Positions 24,868 through 33,724 of a stretch of 64,000 bases of DNA are shown here, in pieces (positions within the stretch are counted from its first letter, which is position 1; each line of letters starts with the position of its first letter). The position numbers and the translations under genes are program-made. The stretch lies in the NCBI RefSeq assembly GCF_947489365.1, contig NZ_CANLDB010000005.1, positions 292,132-356,131 on the forward strand, in the 5' to 3' direction. Below the pieces are notes generated by a model, which was not told the origin of the DNA, searched no databases, and worked only from the letters and a program-made list of their open reading frames with translations. Origin of the DNA: an uncultured Nocardioides sp. (GTDB taxonomy: Bacteria; Actinomycetota; Actinomycetes; Propionibacteriales; Nocardioidaceae).

Positions 24868-24947
24868 CCGCGGTCGGGCCCTCGCCGACTCTCCGAGCAG
24901 TAGCGCACCGTAAACTAGGCTGTCGTCTCGACTTCATGGGGGATGCA

Positions 24948-25412
24948 ATGGGACGCACGGTCGGGACACTGTTCGCGCTGCTGATCGTCGCGGGTTGCAC
25001 GAGCAACAGCGACAACCCGGCCGGCTCAGATCAGGCCGCCGCAGGCAGCCCGTCGCCCACGCAACCGAGCGAGCCAAGCGAGAGCGCCAATGAAGAAGTG
25101 GCGCGGGGAGAGTCCCAGTTCTCCTCGGTCGAGGAACTGCGCGATGCAGCCGTAGACGCTGGCTACACCTGCAAGCGTTGGCGCCAGACTGACGACGTCC
25201 AACTCGCGAGCGAGTCAGGATCCTGCTCGGGCAAGGACGTCTTCGCCGTCTTCGCCGACGAAGCCGACAAGGACGAGCAGATCCGCCTCATGCAGGACTT
25301 CATGCGCGACTACGGCTTCAAGCCGGATCCGATCGTCTCGGGCGGGAACTGGACGATCAATGCGCCCGAGGCGCGATACCTGAGCATCGCGCTGGCTGCA
25401 GATCTGGAATGA
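24948..25412 (+). CDS. secreted lipoprotein
   Basis: ATG 24948 follows a GGGGGATG ribosome binding site. The 154-residue product has a short signal peptide ending in the lipobox LLIVAGC, so Cys at about residue 17 would be lipidated. A Ser/Pro/Glu linker follows, then a soluble domain of about 100 residues with two Cys (YTCKRW, SGSCSGK) that may form a disulfide. The domain starts SVEELRDAAVDAGY and ends WTINAPEARYLSIAL. The stop overlaps the helix-turn-helix gene start by four bases. The function is unknown. Confidence 0.75.
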   Translation: MGRTVGTLFALLIVAGCTSNSDNPAGSDQAAAGSPSPTQPSEPSESANEEVARGESQFSSVEELRDAAVDAGYTCKRWRQTDDVQLASESGSCSGKDVFAVFADEADKDEQIRLMQDFMRDYGFKPDPIVSGGNWTINAPEARYLSIALAADLE

Positions 25413-25861
25413 CGGGCCCCATCACCTACCGAGAGGCCGCCCGGCGCCTCGGCGTAGGCGAGGCCACCGTCCGCACCCTCCTGCGTCACGGCGTGCTCGA
25501 GCAGACTCCTCCGCCGGATGACGGGTCACGCCGGGTGAAGGCCCACGCCTCGATCCACCTCGACTCGCTCGACCGAGCTCGCGCCTGGCTCGTCGAGCGC
25601 GCAGCCGAGCGCGCCGAGCGGGAGCGGCGTCGCGAGCAGCACGGCAACCCGCCCGACTACGACCACGTCTGGCTCGACACCGCCACCGTCGCAGCGATGG
25701 CCGGGCTCACCGTTAAGTGGGTGCAGTGGCAGATCCGGGAGGAGCGGATGCCGGCGATGTTCCACGGCGGCCAGTACTGGATCAGGCGGGAACACGCCGA
25801 GGTGGTCGTAGCGGCGCGGGCGTTCGTCGAGCGGGCAGCCAGCATGACCGGAGGCAGCTAG
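25409..25861 (+). CDS. double helix-turn-helix DNA-binding protein (paralogue of 2267-2722)
   Basis: The 150-residue protein matches the product of 2267-2722 nearly throughout. It has an N-terminal excisionase-like helix-turn-helix (ITYREAARRLGVGEATVRTL), the EQTPPPDDGSRRVKAH linker, a Glu/Arg-rich helix, and the second unit TATVAAMAGLTVKWVQWQIR with FHGGQYWIRREHAEV. Differences cluster in the first helix-turn-helix, so the two may bind different sites. Here the gene is coupled to a lipoprotein gene by ATGA, while the other copy is apparently leaderless. This suggests that the copies are regulated differently. Confidence 0.75.
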   Translation: MTGPITYREAARRLGVGEATVRTLLRHGVLEQTPPPDDGSRRVKAHASIHLDSLDRARAWLVERAAERAERERRREQHGNPPDYDHVWLDTATVAAMAGLTVKWVQWQIREERMPAMFHGGQYWIRREHAEVVVAARAFVERAASMTGGS

Positions 25862-26054
25862 CCTCACTCCTTTCAGATCACGCTGGGGGCGAGACCACGG
25901 AAGCAAAGGTGGACTTTCGTGGCAGTCACCAACAGCGGCCAGTCTTGTTGCTGAAGTTTCGCCTAACTGGTCCGTGATGCAGAACTTGCCGAAGGACGGG
26001 TTGCCGTACTGAGGGGTGCAGAATCTGCGGAGGCTGGGCGGACTATCTCGGTTG

Positions 26055-26165
26055 ATGAGAAATCGACGCATGGCGGACCAACCGTTCACAGAGAGCCCGA
26101 CGCGCTTCCTCGTCGTCACCCTAACGCCCGAGGGACTTGCGGAGTTGGCAACGCAATACCCCTAA
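26055..26165 (+). CDS. 36-codon hypothetical frame
   Basis: The frame starts MRNRRMADQPFTESPTRFL and ends VVTLTPEGLAELATQYP, which looks like one strand and one helix. It could be a tiny gene or a remnant of a larger one. No ribosome binding site is obvious. Confidence 0.3.
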   Translation: MRNRRMADQPFTESPTRFLVVTLTPEGLAELATQYP

Positions 26166-26556
26166 TCGCTCGCAGATGGATCATGCAGCCCATTAACCGC
26201 CCCCGCATTTGCCGCGAGCAATCTGTACGAGTCCGAGGACCATGAAGATTGTCGCGCCACCGACGAATCATCTACTTCATCATGAAATTCGTTGAAAGTC
26301 AGTTCAGTGACTGCGGCCACGGCGGGGGTTCGATCCCGGTGTGCCTTCCTCTGCGTCGGGCCACGCCACCGACAGGTGGCGGGTGGCGGGCGGGTGGCTC
26401 CGGGCTTCTCTGGACAACAGTGGGGGTCGGAGGACAATGCGACGGGTGCCGGCGACGCGGATTGGCCCATGGCAGCCGAACCGCCGTGGCGGTGCGAGCC
26501 TGGCTGCCCCTACCGAGTGCGGGTCCACTCTGATGGCGCCGACCCGCAAGGCCGCC
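26166..26556. other. gap downstream of the short toxin locus, nothing firm
   Basis: A GGTTCGATCCC string near 26329 resembles a tRNA T-arm loop but has no matching cloverleaf. The minus strand carries an open frame with TELTFNEFHDEVDDS that could be a remnant. Nothing can be supported. Confidence 0.35.
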
Positions 26557-27036
26557 TCAGACTCCGCGCACCTCCACCGCAATTTGGCTGCACTCGTCAT
26601 CAGATTCGAGCTGCTGGCGACTCTGCCATGCCGCGTCATGTACGACCCGCATGTCCGTAACCTCCCAAGTCCTAATGAGCTCAGTTGGGAACCAGGCTGG
26701 CCTTCCTGATCTGCCCACATAGGCGTCCGCAGCAAGCTTGACCGAGCAGTCCTGAATCGATGTTGATGGATGCCGCCAGATCCCGGGATGGCCGGAAAAA
26801 GCGAGAGCAGCATCGACCTTCACAATCAATGCCTCCTCCGAGAGCGAAGCGACCTCCACGGACTTGGCTGGTTGCCAAACGCCATCGGCCTTGAAACTTT
26901 GAGTGCATTGGGCATTCAGATCCACCGCCGACAACTCGAGAGCGAATTGGTAGCGCGCACCCAGCGAGAGCCCTGCGACCTGACCACTCTCGATCATCCA
27001 TGGATCGACATTCACCCAAACAGGCAAGACTGGCAC
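26557..27036 (-). CDS. candidate immunity protein for the short exported toxin
   Basis: GTG 27036 has CGGAAGTGA upstream; GTG 27054 is the alternative. The 159-residue product starts MPVLPVWVNVDPWMIESGQV. It is beta-rich with no signal peptide or membrane helix (ARYQFALELSAVDLNAQ, EEALIVKVDAALAF). It begins 26-28 bases after the end of the exported protein at 27062-28876 on the same strand. That position, and the fact that the upstream protein has a toxin-like architecture, suggest immunity. Sequence alone does not identify a family. Confidence 0.55.
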   Translation of the reverse strand: MPVLPVWVNVDPWMIESGQVAGLSLGARYQFALELSAVDLNAQCTQSFKADGVWQPAKSVEVASLSEEALIVKVDAALAFSGHPGIWRHPSTSIQDCSVKLAADAYVGRSGRPAWFPTELIRTWEVTDMRVVHDAAWQSRQQLESDDECSQIAVEVRGV

Positions 27037-27061
27037 CTGGTCACTTCCGCCCACGCGACAA

Positions 27062-28876
27062 TTAGATGGCCCGGATCCACTTCGGGCACTTGCCACTGTA
27101 TCCCTTGCAGTACATCGTGACGAGCTCTCCCTTGTCAGGGCCATGTCCCGCCCATTCCACGACCGCAATCACATTCACCTGGACACCAGCGTCATGACAC
27201 CGGGGGTCGCATTCCATTCTACGGATAGGCATCCTATAGCCCCGGCGGGTGGCGGTGCTGACATGAATGCTGTTGTCGAAAACAGCTTCTTCGATGACGT
27301 AGCGCACAGCCGTTCTGCTCAGCCCGTGCTTGTCCCTGACGTAGTCGAAGACTTCGTCGAAGACAATGACCTTGTTGCCGTACTTATTGGTGTACGTCCG
27401 GTCACAATCGCCGCCAATGCCGATGACGCAGACTTTGGCCTCATAATCTGGCGGCACATCCTCGGCGTAGCCCGGCGTGGACGTTTCGTTCCCCCCTCCT
27501 TCGGAGCCGGGCGTCGCCGGCTCTCCCACGGGGCCGCCAGGCTCGGGCGTAGGGGCCTCCCCCGCGTTCTCCAAGTTATAGACCACGTCTAGGTACGGTC
27601 GAACTGATGCAGAGTTCAGAGTCGAAGAGCTGTAGAACCCAAGTTTTTGGTTCTGGTCTTCAGTCGTTTGCTTAAAGACAAACCCGCGGTTGGTGGAGGA
27701 CCCGTCGACCCAATCCTGAACGGCCGGCCCCGCGTTACTGAAACGCTTGTATCCCGAGTTCAAGCCCCCCATAGTGAGTGCGTCACTGAGAGCAGCGCTT
27801 GGGCTGCCCCCAGTCCAAGTCGATCCTGCGCGCGCCTTGTTCCACGAGGCCGAGGTGTCGAACCGAGTCATGGGATTGAAGAGGCCATAGCTTGCCGAAG
27901 TGCTTGTGCCCGCGGTTTGGCTACTGTCGAGGTAGAGCGCTACCGAAGCTGATTCGATTGTTGCGTTGTATGGAATGGAGTTGACGTCGAACCGCGTCAC
28001 ACTGCGCGTGGTGGCTCCGGCGGAGGTGGTTCCCACTCGCATGTAGCGGGTGGCGTTTCCACAGGACACCAGATCAGGGTCGACCTTGTGCAGCGTGCAG
28101 TCCAAGATTGTCGCTGCCTCCAACGACGGGTCGATCTTGACCGGGAATTGCCGCGCTGGATCCTGCAACCACTGGTTGTCGGGCCTGGCGGTCACTAGCC
28201 ATCCAGTGTCCGCAGCGGTCAAGTCGACGTCGACAGCTGAGGAGTCGAGACCGGAGGCATCAGTCGAGACGCCGATGGGCATCCGGAAAAGCACGTCGCC
28301 ACTGTCACGCTCGAAGAACTCCACACCGGCTGCAGACTGCCGCGCGTCTAGGTCAGGGCTTGCGTCGATCTCGTACGTGAACTCGAGTGGGTCGTCGGGG
28401 GCGGGCGCGTCGTTCAGGACGATGTCCTCTTTGACGCCCGTCGAATGTGACGTGAGAAGCATCTTGTCGGCGTCTTGCACGTTGGCAAAAGACGCCCTAC
28501 TTCCGCTTATCGTGGGCGCGCCTCGCAGGCCGTTCATCTTTGACGAAACCCACGCCCCCGTGGCTTTGTCCTCAAGAACGACTGGCGTCAACGAGGGATC
28601 TTGCGGGACCTCCAGAACGAAAGAGTTCGCCGCGTTCTGGGCAGCAACGTCTGACTGCGAGCTGGTCACTAGCCGCGAGTCGATCTGAGCGGGTGCGCCA
28701 GCCGGGTCCTCGAACATTATCGGTGAAGCATAAATTCGGACCTGTTGTGAATCACTGGTGGCGCTTGGGCCGCTCGACGCTATCGCGAGGTTGGCGGGGG
28801 ATACCGCGCCAACGAGGCTTGCTCCGAGAAACAGCACTGACAGGGCGACGGGCATTACAGCAGTACCGCGCGACAT
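27062..28876 (-). CDS. exported DNRLRE-domain protein with C-terminal toxin-like domain
   Basis: The 604-residue product has a signal peptide (VMPVALSVLFLGASLVGAVSPA). It shares the N-terminal layout of the RHS toxin at 4705-10191, including RQFPVKIDPSLEA...DCTLHKVDP against REYPVSIDPTITRG...DCTLFEDEP, and a DNRLRE-like domain (SVTRFDVNSIPYNATIESA, ASWNKARAGSTWTGGSP). RHS/YD repeats are absent. After a Pro/Glu/Gly linker (residues about 430-470) comes a unique domain of about 130 residues with six Cys, starting VCVIGIGGDCDRTY and containing YVRDKHGLSRTAVRYVIEEA. It looks like a short polymorphic toxin using the same export head. A candidate immunity gene follows. Confidence 0.7.
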   Translation of the reverse strand: MSRGTAVMPVALSVLFLGASLVGAVSPANLAIASSGPSATSDSQQVRIYASPIMFEDPAGAPAQIDSRLVTSSQSDVAAQNAANSFVLEVPQDPSLTPVVLEDKATGAWVSSKMNGLRGAPTISGSRASFANVQDADKMLLTSHSTGVKEDIVLNDAPAPDDPLEFTYEIDASPDLDARQSAAGVEFFERDSGDVLFRMPIGVSTDASGLDSSAVDVDLTAADTGWLVTARPDNQWLQDPARQFPVKIDPSLEAATILDCTLHKVDPDLVSCGNATRYMRVGTTSAGATTRSVTRFDVNSIPYNATIESASVALYLDSSQTAGTSTSASYGLFNPMTRFDTSASWNKARAGSTWTGGSPSAALSDALTMGGLNSGYKRFSNAGPAVQDWVDGSSTNRGFVFKQTTEDQNQKLGFYSSSTLNSASVRPYLDVVYNLENAGEAPTPEPGGPVGEPATPGSEGGGNETSTPGYAEDVPPDYEAKVCVIGIGGDCDRTYTNKYGNKVIVFDEVFDYVRDKHGLSRTAVRYVIEEAVFDNSIHVSTATRRGYRMPIRRMECDPRCHDAGVQVNVIAVVEWAGHGPDKGELVTMYCKGYSGKCPKWIRAI

Positions 28877-29419
28877 GGGATTCCCGAAGTGAGAAGAATG
28901 GCCGAACCGCGGTTAGGCCAGCGCACCTGCGGCACGGCAGGGCTGAATGTGTCACCCGGCGGCCGCCGTGTCGACGAGGTGGTTGGCTTCTTGCGGAAAG
29001 GTTGAGTAATGCCAAACCGGGCTGGACTCCAACTGTCGTGCTGGGACGGGTCGCAGACGAAGTGGAGACCGGTCGCAGAACCCGCCTCCTCAGCGTCACC
29101 ATGGACTGCGAGAAGGCGCGACCCGTTGCATGGGACCTCGCCGGCATCCTGGTCTCGGCGATCGGTCGATTCGCTATGTTGCCTTGACGGTGACACCACA
29201 CGAAGCGTCCTGTGGGGGCCGGTTCGGCCCCAGCCTGGGCGACAACCCCGTGCTGCTGCTCGTGGCTTGACCGACACGCTCAGTGTGCGCACTCGGCGTC
29301 AGGCCCCGCTTAGGGGTCGGCGCCCGTCGGGCACATCCCCTGTCCCCCTGCCGGTCACCCGCAGCCGGCTCACCCGCGCTAAGACGCGGGCTTCTCGGAC
29401 CCGGGGCCCGCCGCCGCGG
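28877..29419. other. gap upstream of the short toxin gene
   Basis: No gene is supported; open frames are Arg/Pro-rich. It must contain the promoter of the exported toxin. Confidence 0.35.
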
Positions 29420-29730
29420 TCAGTCCCTGATGCGGTGCGTGGTCTTGCCGTATTCTGATTGGCCAGCCGGTGGCCATCGCGGACCCGGTGAGTGGTCCGA
29501 CCAGTCGTTGCGTCGACGATACGGCCGTCGTCGCGGATGCGGTGGGTCGTCTCCCCGGTCTGCTCGTCGGTCAGCCTCCTACCCATGCGATCCATGATGG
29601 CAGTTGCGGCTCCCGTGACGCCCTGATCGCCGTGCCGGGAACCTGGCACGGCGTGCCCGCGGCTAGCCGAACCGGCGTCCGCCGACGCTCCCGCGACACC
29701 GGGCACAGCGGTGTCGATGGTGGTCGGCAT
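29420..29730 (-). pseudogene. repeat protein with THRIRD units, frameshifted at its end
   Basis: From ATG 29730 the frame leads to three copies of a unit of about 18 residues: TGETTHRIRDDGRI, TGRTTHRVRDGHRL and, after a one-base shift near 29455, YGKTTHRIRD ending at TGA (29420-29422). In the uninterrupted frame the third unit is scrambled. The N-terminal 45 residues are Gly/Ala-rich. The product would be a small repeat protein of about 100 residues. Whether the shift is a mutation or a base-calling error is unknown. No function is recognised. Confidence 0.5.
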
Positions 29731-30175
29731 CTCACCGTCTCGTCGAATGCCTAGGGCGTCCCCACTGAGCCGCGCTTGTCGCCGACAAGATCTCGTGGCC
29801 GAGTTCACTAGGCGTTGGACGCGGCGGTTTGGTGTCGCTACCGAGCTTTGGCAACTGGGGGCTCAATCCGAGGACCCTCGGACGCCATTACCGCAGGTCA
29901 GGGGGCTACCTTGCAGCCCCGACCAGCAGTTCTGACCACGGTCGCAGGCCACCCGTAACCACCTCTGTGCACCCCTTGCTACGCCGGTCGATCACCCCAA
30001 TACAACCGCGGGGTCCTGTCCGAAGACCTCTTACCGCCCACCCGCAACCGGTTTCACAGCGCCGGATGAATTCAGTTCGGACCCGCGAGTGTCCCCCCGC
30101 AAGCGTTCCCCCGCGGGTTCGGACGGGACACCGGACTCACCGCAACAGCGTCCGGCACTCGCAGATTGAGGCGGT
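29731..30175. other. gap upstream of the methylase gene
   Basis: No gene is supported. It presumably holds the methylase promoter; no clear repeat is seen. Confidence 0.35.
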
Positions 30176-32395
30176 GTGAGAATGACGCCAGACACCCGAT
30201 CAACCTCGACCAGGGTCTTGCCGGACCCGAGCGGCATCGCTGGTCGAGTTCGCCGCCGCAAGCCGGATAACACCGAGGAGACCGAGTTCGTGTTCGTTCC
30301 TCCGCCGGTCACTCTGCTCGAGACGTCGTTCCCGTTCGCGATGGTGTCTCGACTGGTGGCGGCCGATCGTCGTGCACCGGACCCGGCCTACCAAGCGCAC
30401 AGGTGGTGGGCCCGCAGACCTCCGGCGCTGCTGCGAGCCCTCCTCCTCGCAGCTTCTCTGCCCTCGGACGTCTCACTCAGCGAGTTCTGGGCGGCCTACC
30501 GTTCCGAGGCGCCGCACTTGGCCGGTGTCACCGTGCGCGACCCGTTCCTTGGCGGCGGGACGACGCTGCTTGAGGCGTCCAGGTTGGGCGCAACCGCAGT
30601 CGGCAACGATGTCGATCCGTTGGCTGTCGTGCTGTCCGAGCATCAACTGAATCCACCTGCGAGCGCCGAAGTTCTCGAGGCGGGCCGCCGTCTCACCCGA
30701 CACTTACGTGAACAGCTTGGAACGCTGTGGCCCTCAGTCCCGGACCGGTCTGACGACTCGGAGTTGGGGCCGGAACCGGATGGTTGCGGGGAAGCGGCCG
30801 CTGGCGGTGATCCCCCCGCGGCCTACAGCCCGTTGCACTACTTCTTCCTCGCCCGGGTTCGCTGTCCGCACTGCGGGGTCACGGACCTGCTACATCGATC
30901 ACTGGTCATAGCACGCAGCATCGGTAAGGCGGGCTCCGTCTTCCGGGACGTCGAGATGACGTGCTATTGCCCCAACTGTCTCGATGTCCACCATCTGGAC
31001 CACGACGCCAACACCTTCGCGTGCTGCGGCACCGAGCACGACGTGACTCATAACAACTTCGCCGCGGGGCGCTACCGCTGCAGCGGATGTGGTGCCCGGA
31101 GCGACCACGAGGACCTGCAGACGGGTAGCGCCGAGCGTGTGCTTATCGCGGTCGAGGACGAGCCCGCTCCCGTGAGCGGGCCAGGCAAGGGAAGCCCTCG
31201 CCGGGGGACAGGTCGCGGGCCAAGCAAAGCCGCGCGAACGATCTACCGCCGCCGTATCCGGCGCGCTTACGACGAGGACCTCGAGGCCCTGGAACGGGCG
31301 CGGCTTTACCGTGTCGACCTCGACGGGCAAGGCAACGCCGGGTCCCATTCCGGGTCCGGTGTGGCTTCCCAGCCGATCGTCCCAGCCGGCAACGACCCGC
31401 GCCCGCTGAGCTATGGCGTGCGCACTATCGGTGGCTTGCACACTGATCGGCAGATACTTTACCTCGGCGCTGCCTTCGCGTGGATCTCGCGCGCGGACCT
31501 GCCGGTCCCGGTGGCGCGGGCACTGTCCTTGGCAGTGTCATCCACGATCACGTCGAACAACCGTCTGTGCGGTTACGCTACTGACTACGGCCGGCTTGCG
31601 CCGCTGTTCAGCGTCCGTGCGTTCGCACTGCCATCGTTGACCGTCGAGTTGGCTCCGTTGGCAGCTGGCGGACGGGGATCTCTCACGAACGCCATCGCTA
31701 GGGTCGCCCGTTCCGGTGACGACTTCGTTCGCCGCAGTGTCATCACCGACTGCGGCGAAGTTGCATCGGCTGGGTTGCGTCTCACCCGCAACCGTCGAGA
31801 TGGCCAGGTGGTCTGCGGCGATTCGACGGACCCGGGGGCTCTGCGCACCGGCCATCTTGCCGACCTGTGTGTGACGGACCCGCCCTACTACGACTTCATC
31901 TCCTACGACACTCTCAGTCAAGTCTTTCGGGCCTGGCTCGATGTGCCGGCCCTTTCCGGCTCACCCCTGCACCCACCCGCTGATGATGCGGTCACCGTCT
32001 TCGGGACCGCCCTCGGAGCCGCCCTCACCTCCGCAATGTCCGCTACCAAAGCCGAGAGTCTGGTGACGTTCACTTACAAGGGCGGCCCCGAGGCCTGGCG
32101 GGCTGTCGGCTTGGCTCTCGATGTCGCCAAGTTGCGAGTCACCGCCCTATGGCCTGTCCTGGCGGACCCGCACATGGGCCACCATGCGAGCGCCGGCAAC
32201 TGCGAGTACGACACCCTGGTCGTCGCGCGACCGGCGTCTACCTCCGAGCCCGCTGACCCCCCTGCCACAAGCAGCGACATCCTCACCGAGATGCGGCTAG
32301 TCCGCAGGGTCTCGGAGGCAGACGAGAAGAACTTCGACCTGGCCGCGGAGATGGCGAGGTCGCGTTGGGGTGTCGGTGCCACCCGTACTGGCTAG
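30176..32395 (+). CDS. DUF1156-type (COG1743) DNA methylase with zinc fingers
   Basis: The 739-residue protein carries the family marker YQAHRWWARRPPALLRALLL near residue 75. AdoMet motif I is VRDPFLGGGTTLLEASRLG near residue 120, and the catalytic motif is TDPPYYDFISYDTLSQVF near residue 565, where DPPY indicates N6-adenine or N4-cytosine methylation. Between them lie several Cys pairs (CPHCG, CPNC, CCG, CSGCG), a treble-clef-like zinc insert typical of this family. A relaxed start GTG 30176 is used; ATG 30182 is also possible. Members of this family occur in defence loci with helicases and nucleases, as here. It would protect host DNA by modification. The C-terminal 100 residues are also conserved-looking. 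Confidence 0.85.
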   Translation: MRMTPDTRSTSTRVLPDPSGIAGRVRRRKPDNTEETEFVFVPPPVTLLETSFPFAMVSRLVAADRRAPDPAYQAHRWWARRPPALLRALLLAASLPSDVSLSEFWAAYRSEAPHLAGVTVRDPFLGGGTTLLEASRLGATAVGNDVDPLAVVLSEHQLNPPASAEVLEAGRRLTRHLREQLGTLWPSVPDRSDDSELGPEPDGCGEAAAGGDPPAAYSPLHYFFLARVRCPHCGVTDLLHRSLVIARSIGKAGSVFRDVEMTCYCPNCLDVHHLDHDANTFACCGTEHDVTHNNFAAGRYRCSGCGARSDHEDLQTGSAERVLIAVEDEPAPVSGPGKGSPRRGTGRGPSKAARTIYRRRIRRAYDEDLEALERARLYRVDLDGQGNAGSHSGSGVASQPIVPAGNDPRPLSYGVRTIGGLHTDRQILYLGAAFAWISRADLPVPVARALSLAVSSTITSNNRLCGYATDYGRLAPLFSVRAFALPSLTVELAPLAAGGRGSLTNAIARVARSGDDFVRRSVITDCGEVASAGLRLTRNRRDGQVVCGDSTDPGALRTGHLADLCVTDPPYYDFISYDTLSQVFRAWLDVPALSGSPLHPPADDAVTVFGTALGAALTSAMSATKAESLVTFTYKGGPEAWRAVGLALDVAKLRVTALWPVLADPHMGHHASAGNCEYDTLVVARPASTSEPADPPATSSDILTEMRLVRRVSEADEKNFDLAAEMARSRWGVGATRTG

Positions 32396-32651
32396 CGGCC
32401 TATGGGTCGGGGCGACGCAACCGCACCGGCCCACGTTGTTGTACGAGCGCGGCGGTTTGATCCCCACGGCAGGCCACCGTCAACGAGACCAATAACGCTC
32501 AGAGCATGTCCACAGTCTCGTTCAGACGACCCCGCACCAGCCCACTAGCCCGGGTGTTCGGCGCCTCGCATCGCCGCTTACAGGAGGTGCACCGATCTGT
32601 CGCGGAGCCCAGACGGATGATTGGTTGGATTACACCCAGACTGACGGACCC
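32396..32651. other. convergent intergenic region
   Basis: It lies between the methylase and the 286-residue gene, which converge. No gene or strong hairpin was identified. Confidence 0.35.
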
Positions 32652-33512
32652 TCACTCCGAATCGGCGTGAGAGGACACGGTCGGATCGTCCCCCTGCTGA
32701 TCCTGACTGGGCGTCTTGACGCCACCGAAGACCTCAGCGAACGACTTCCAGCCCTCGCCGAACTCTTCATCTGCCGCCGGCGCAGGCGGAATGTTTCCCT
32801 CTTCATCGTATTCGGCGACATAGACACGGGTCTCCAACTCGCGAGGTTCATCCGGCACAACTACTGCCTCGTCGAAGACGTCCCCTAGATCAGGCAATAC
32901 CCCGCGAGCCCTCAACTGTTCCGTCAGCGTGAGCGTCACCATGGCGACAGTCATGAGCCTCACGATGACAGGAATAGCTGCCCGGAAGCGCTCCTCGACG
33001 CCGAAGGCCTGTCCTTCCTCACGCCGTGCGGGGTCTGCGTGAACGACGTCGCCGTAGATCCAGGAGAACGCGAGAGCGTTGTCGCTGATCCGCGTCTCGG
33101 CCTGTCCCTGCTGCTGCACCCGCACCTCGTAGTAACCGAGGCTCTTCCCTCTCGGATTGATCTTTGCCCATTCCTTCTTCCACTCTCGAAGAGTGCTCAT
33201 GTCCGTCTCTGGCAGGCTGGCCTTCTGTCCGAAGTACAGCAGGGCGTTCATCACCTTGGCGTGGTAGGTGTCCTCATCGTTGAGGATCAACGGGCGTACG
33301 CGGGCCGCCGCACTCTCAACCTGCTCCTCGGGAGGGAGGTCCAGCAGGACCTTTGTTTCCCCCGTCGCCGGGTCGAGTAGAACCCGGAACTGCGGATTGC
33401 GGAGTTTCACGAGAAGCCCCGGATCTCTCGCGAGTGAATGAGCCCGGATGCGGCGGGCACGCAGAACGAACGACCTCAGAGCAGTCAGGTGCCGTTCGTC
33501 GAGATCAGCCAT
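32652..33512 (-). CDS. hypothetical protein of the methylase/nuclease locus
   Basis: ATG 33512 (MADLDERHLTALRSFVLRAR) is preceded by TACCCT with a six-base spacer, so it is probably leaderless; the frame is open upstream. The 286-residue product is mainly soluble and helical. It has a conserved-looking core (NALLYFGQKASLPETD, LREWKKEWAKINPRGKSLG) and a hydrophobic helix (AAIPVIVRLMTVAMVTLTL), then an acidic Pro-rich tail. It is divergent from the QxK nuclease gene with 212 bases between them. It could be a specificity, adaptor or effector subunit; no family is recognised. Confidence 0.65.
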   Translation of the reverse strand: MADLDERHLTALRSFVLRARRIRAHSLARDPGLLVKLRNPQFRVLLDPATGETKVLLDLPPEEQVESAAARVRPLILNDEDTYHAKVMNALLYFGQKASLPETDMSTLREWKKEWAKINPRGKSLGYYEVRVQQQGQAETRISDNALAFSWIYGDVVHADPARREEGQAFGVEERFRAAIPVIVRLMTVAMVTLTLTEQLRARGVLPDLGDVFDEAVVVPDEPRELETRVYVAEYDEEGNIPPAPAADEEFGEGWKSFAEVFGGVKTPSQDQQGDDPTVSSHADSE

Positions 33513-33518
33513 GCTTAG

Positions 33519-33524
33519 AGGGTA
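33519..33524 (-). promoter_or_regulatory. -10 element, leaderless start of the 286-residue gene
   Basis: TACCCT fits TANNNT and is six bases before ATG 33512 on the minus strand. No Shine-Dalgarno sequence is present. Confidence 0.45.
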
Positions 33525-33712
33525 TGTCTGGACCGCAGGCTCGTCCGACGCGGCAGCCTGCTGCCCTGCGTTGTTGGGTGGACCGCTCGGCGAAGCCCTT
33601 GTCCTCACGTTCTCTGGGCGTGCAGCAGACAGGCCTTAGACCCTCAGCAGTCGAACGTGAGCTCGGGTGGCGCCATGTCGGCAAACCCTCCAGTCACGTC
33701 CGCCGCGACGTC

Positions 33713-33718
33713 TAGCAT
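33713..33718 (+). promoter_or_regulatory. -10 element, leaderless start of the QxK nuclease gene
   Basis: TAGCAT is exactly six bases before GTG 33725. This mirrors the arrangement of the divergent gene at 33512, so the pair probably shares a compact divergent promoter region. Confidence 0.5.
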
Positions 33719-33724
33719 CAACGC

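Noticed and set aside
26320..26350. tRNA-like T-arm string GGTTCGATCCC
   Set aside because: The flanking bases do not give a 5-bp T stem, and no anticodon or D arm of a tRNA can be built upstream.
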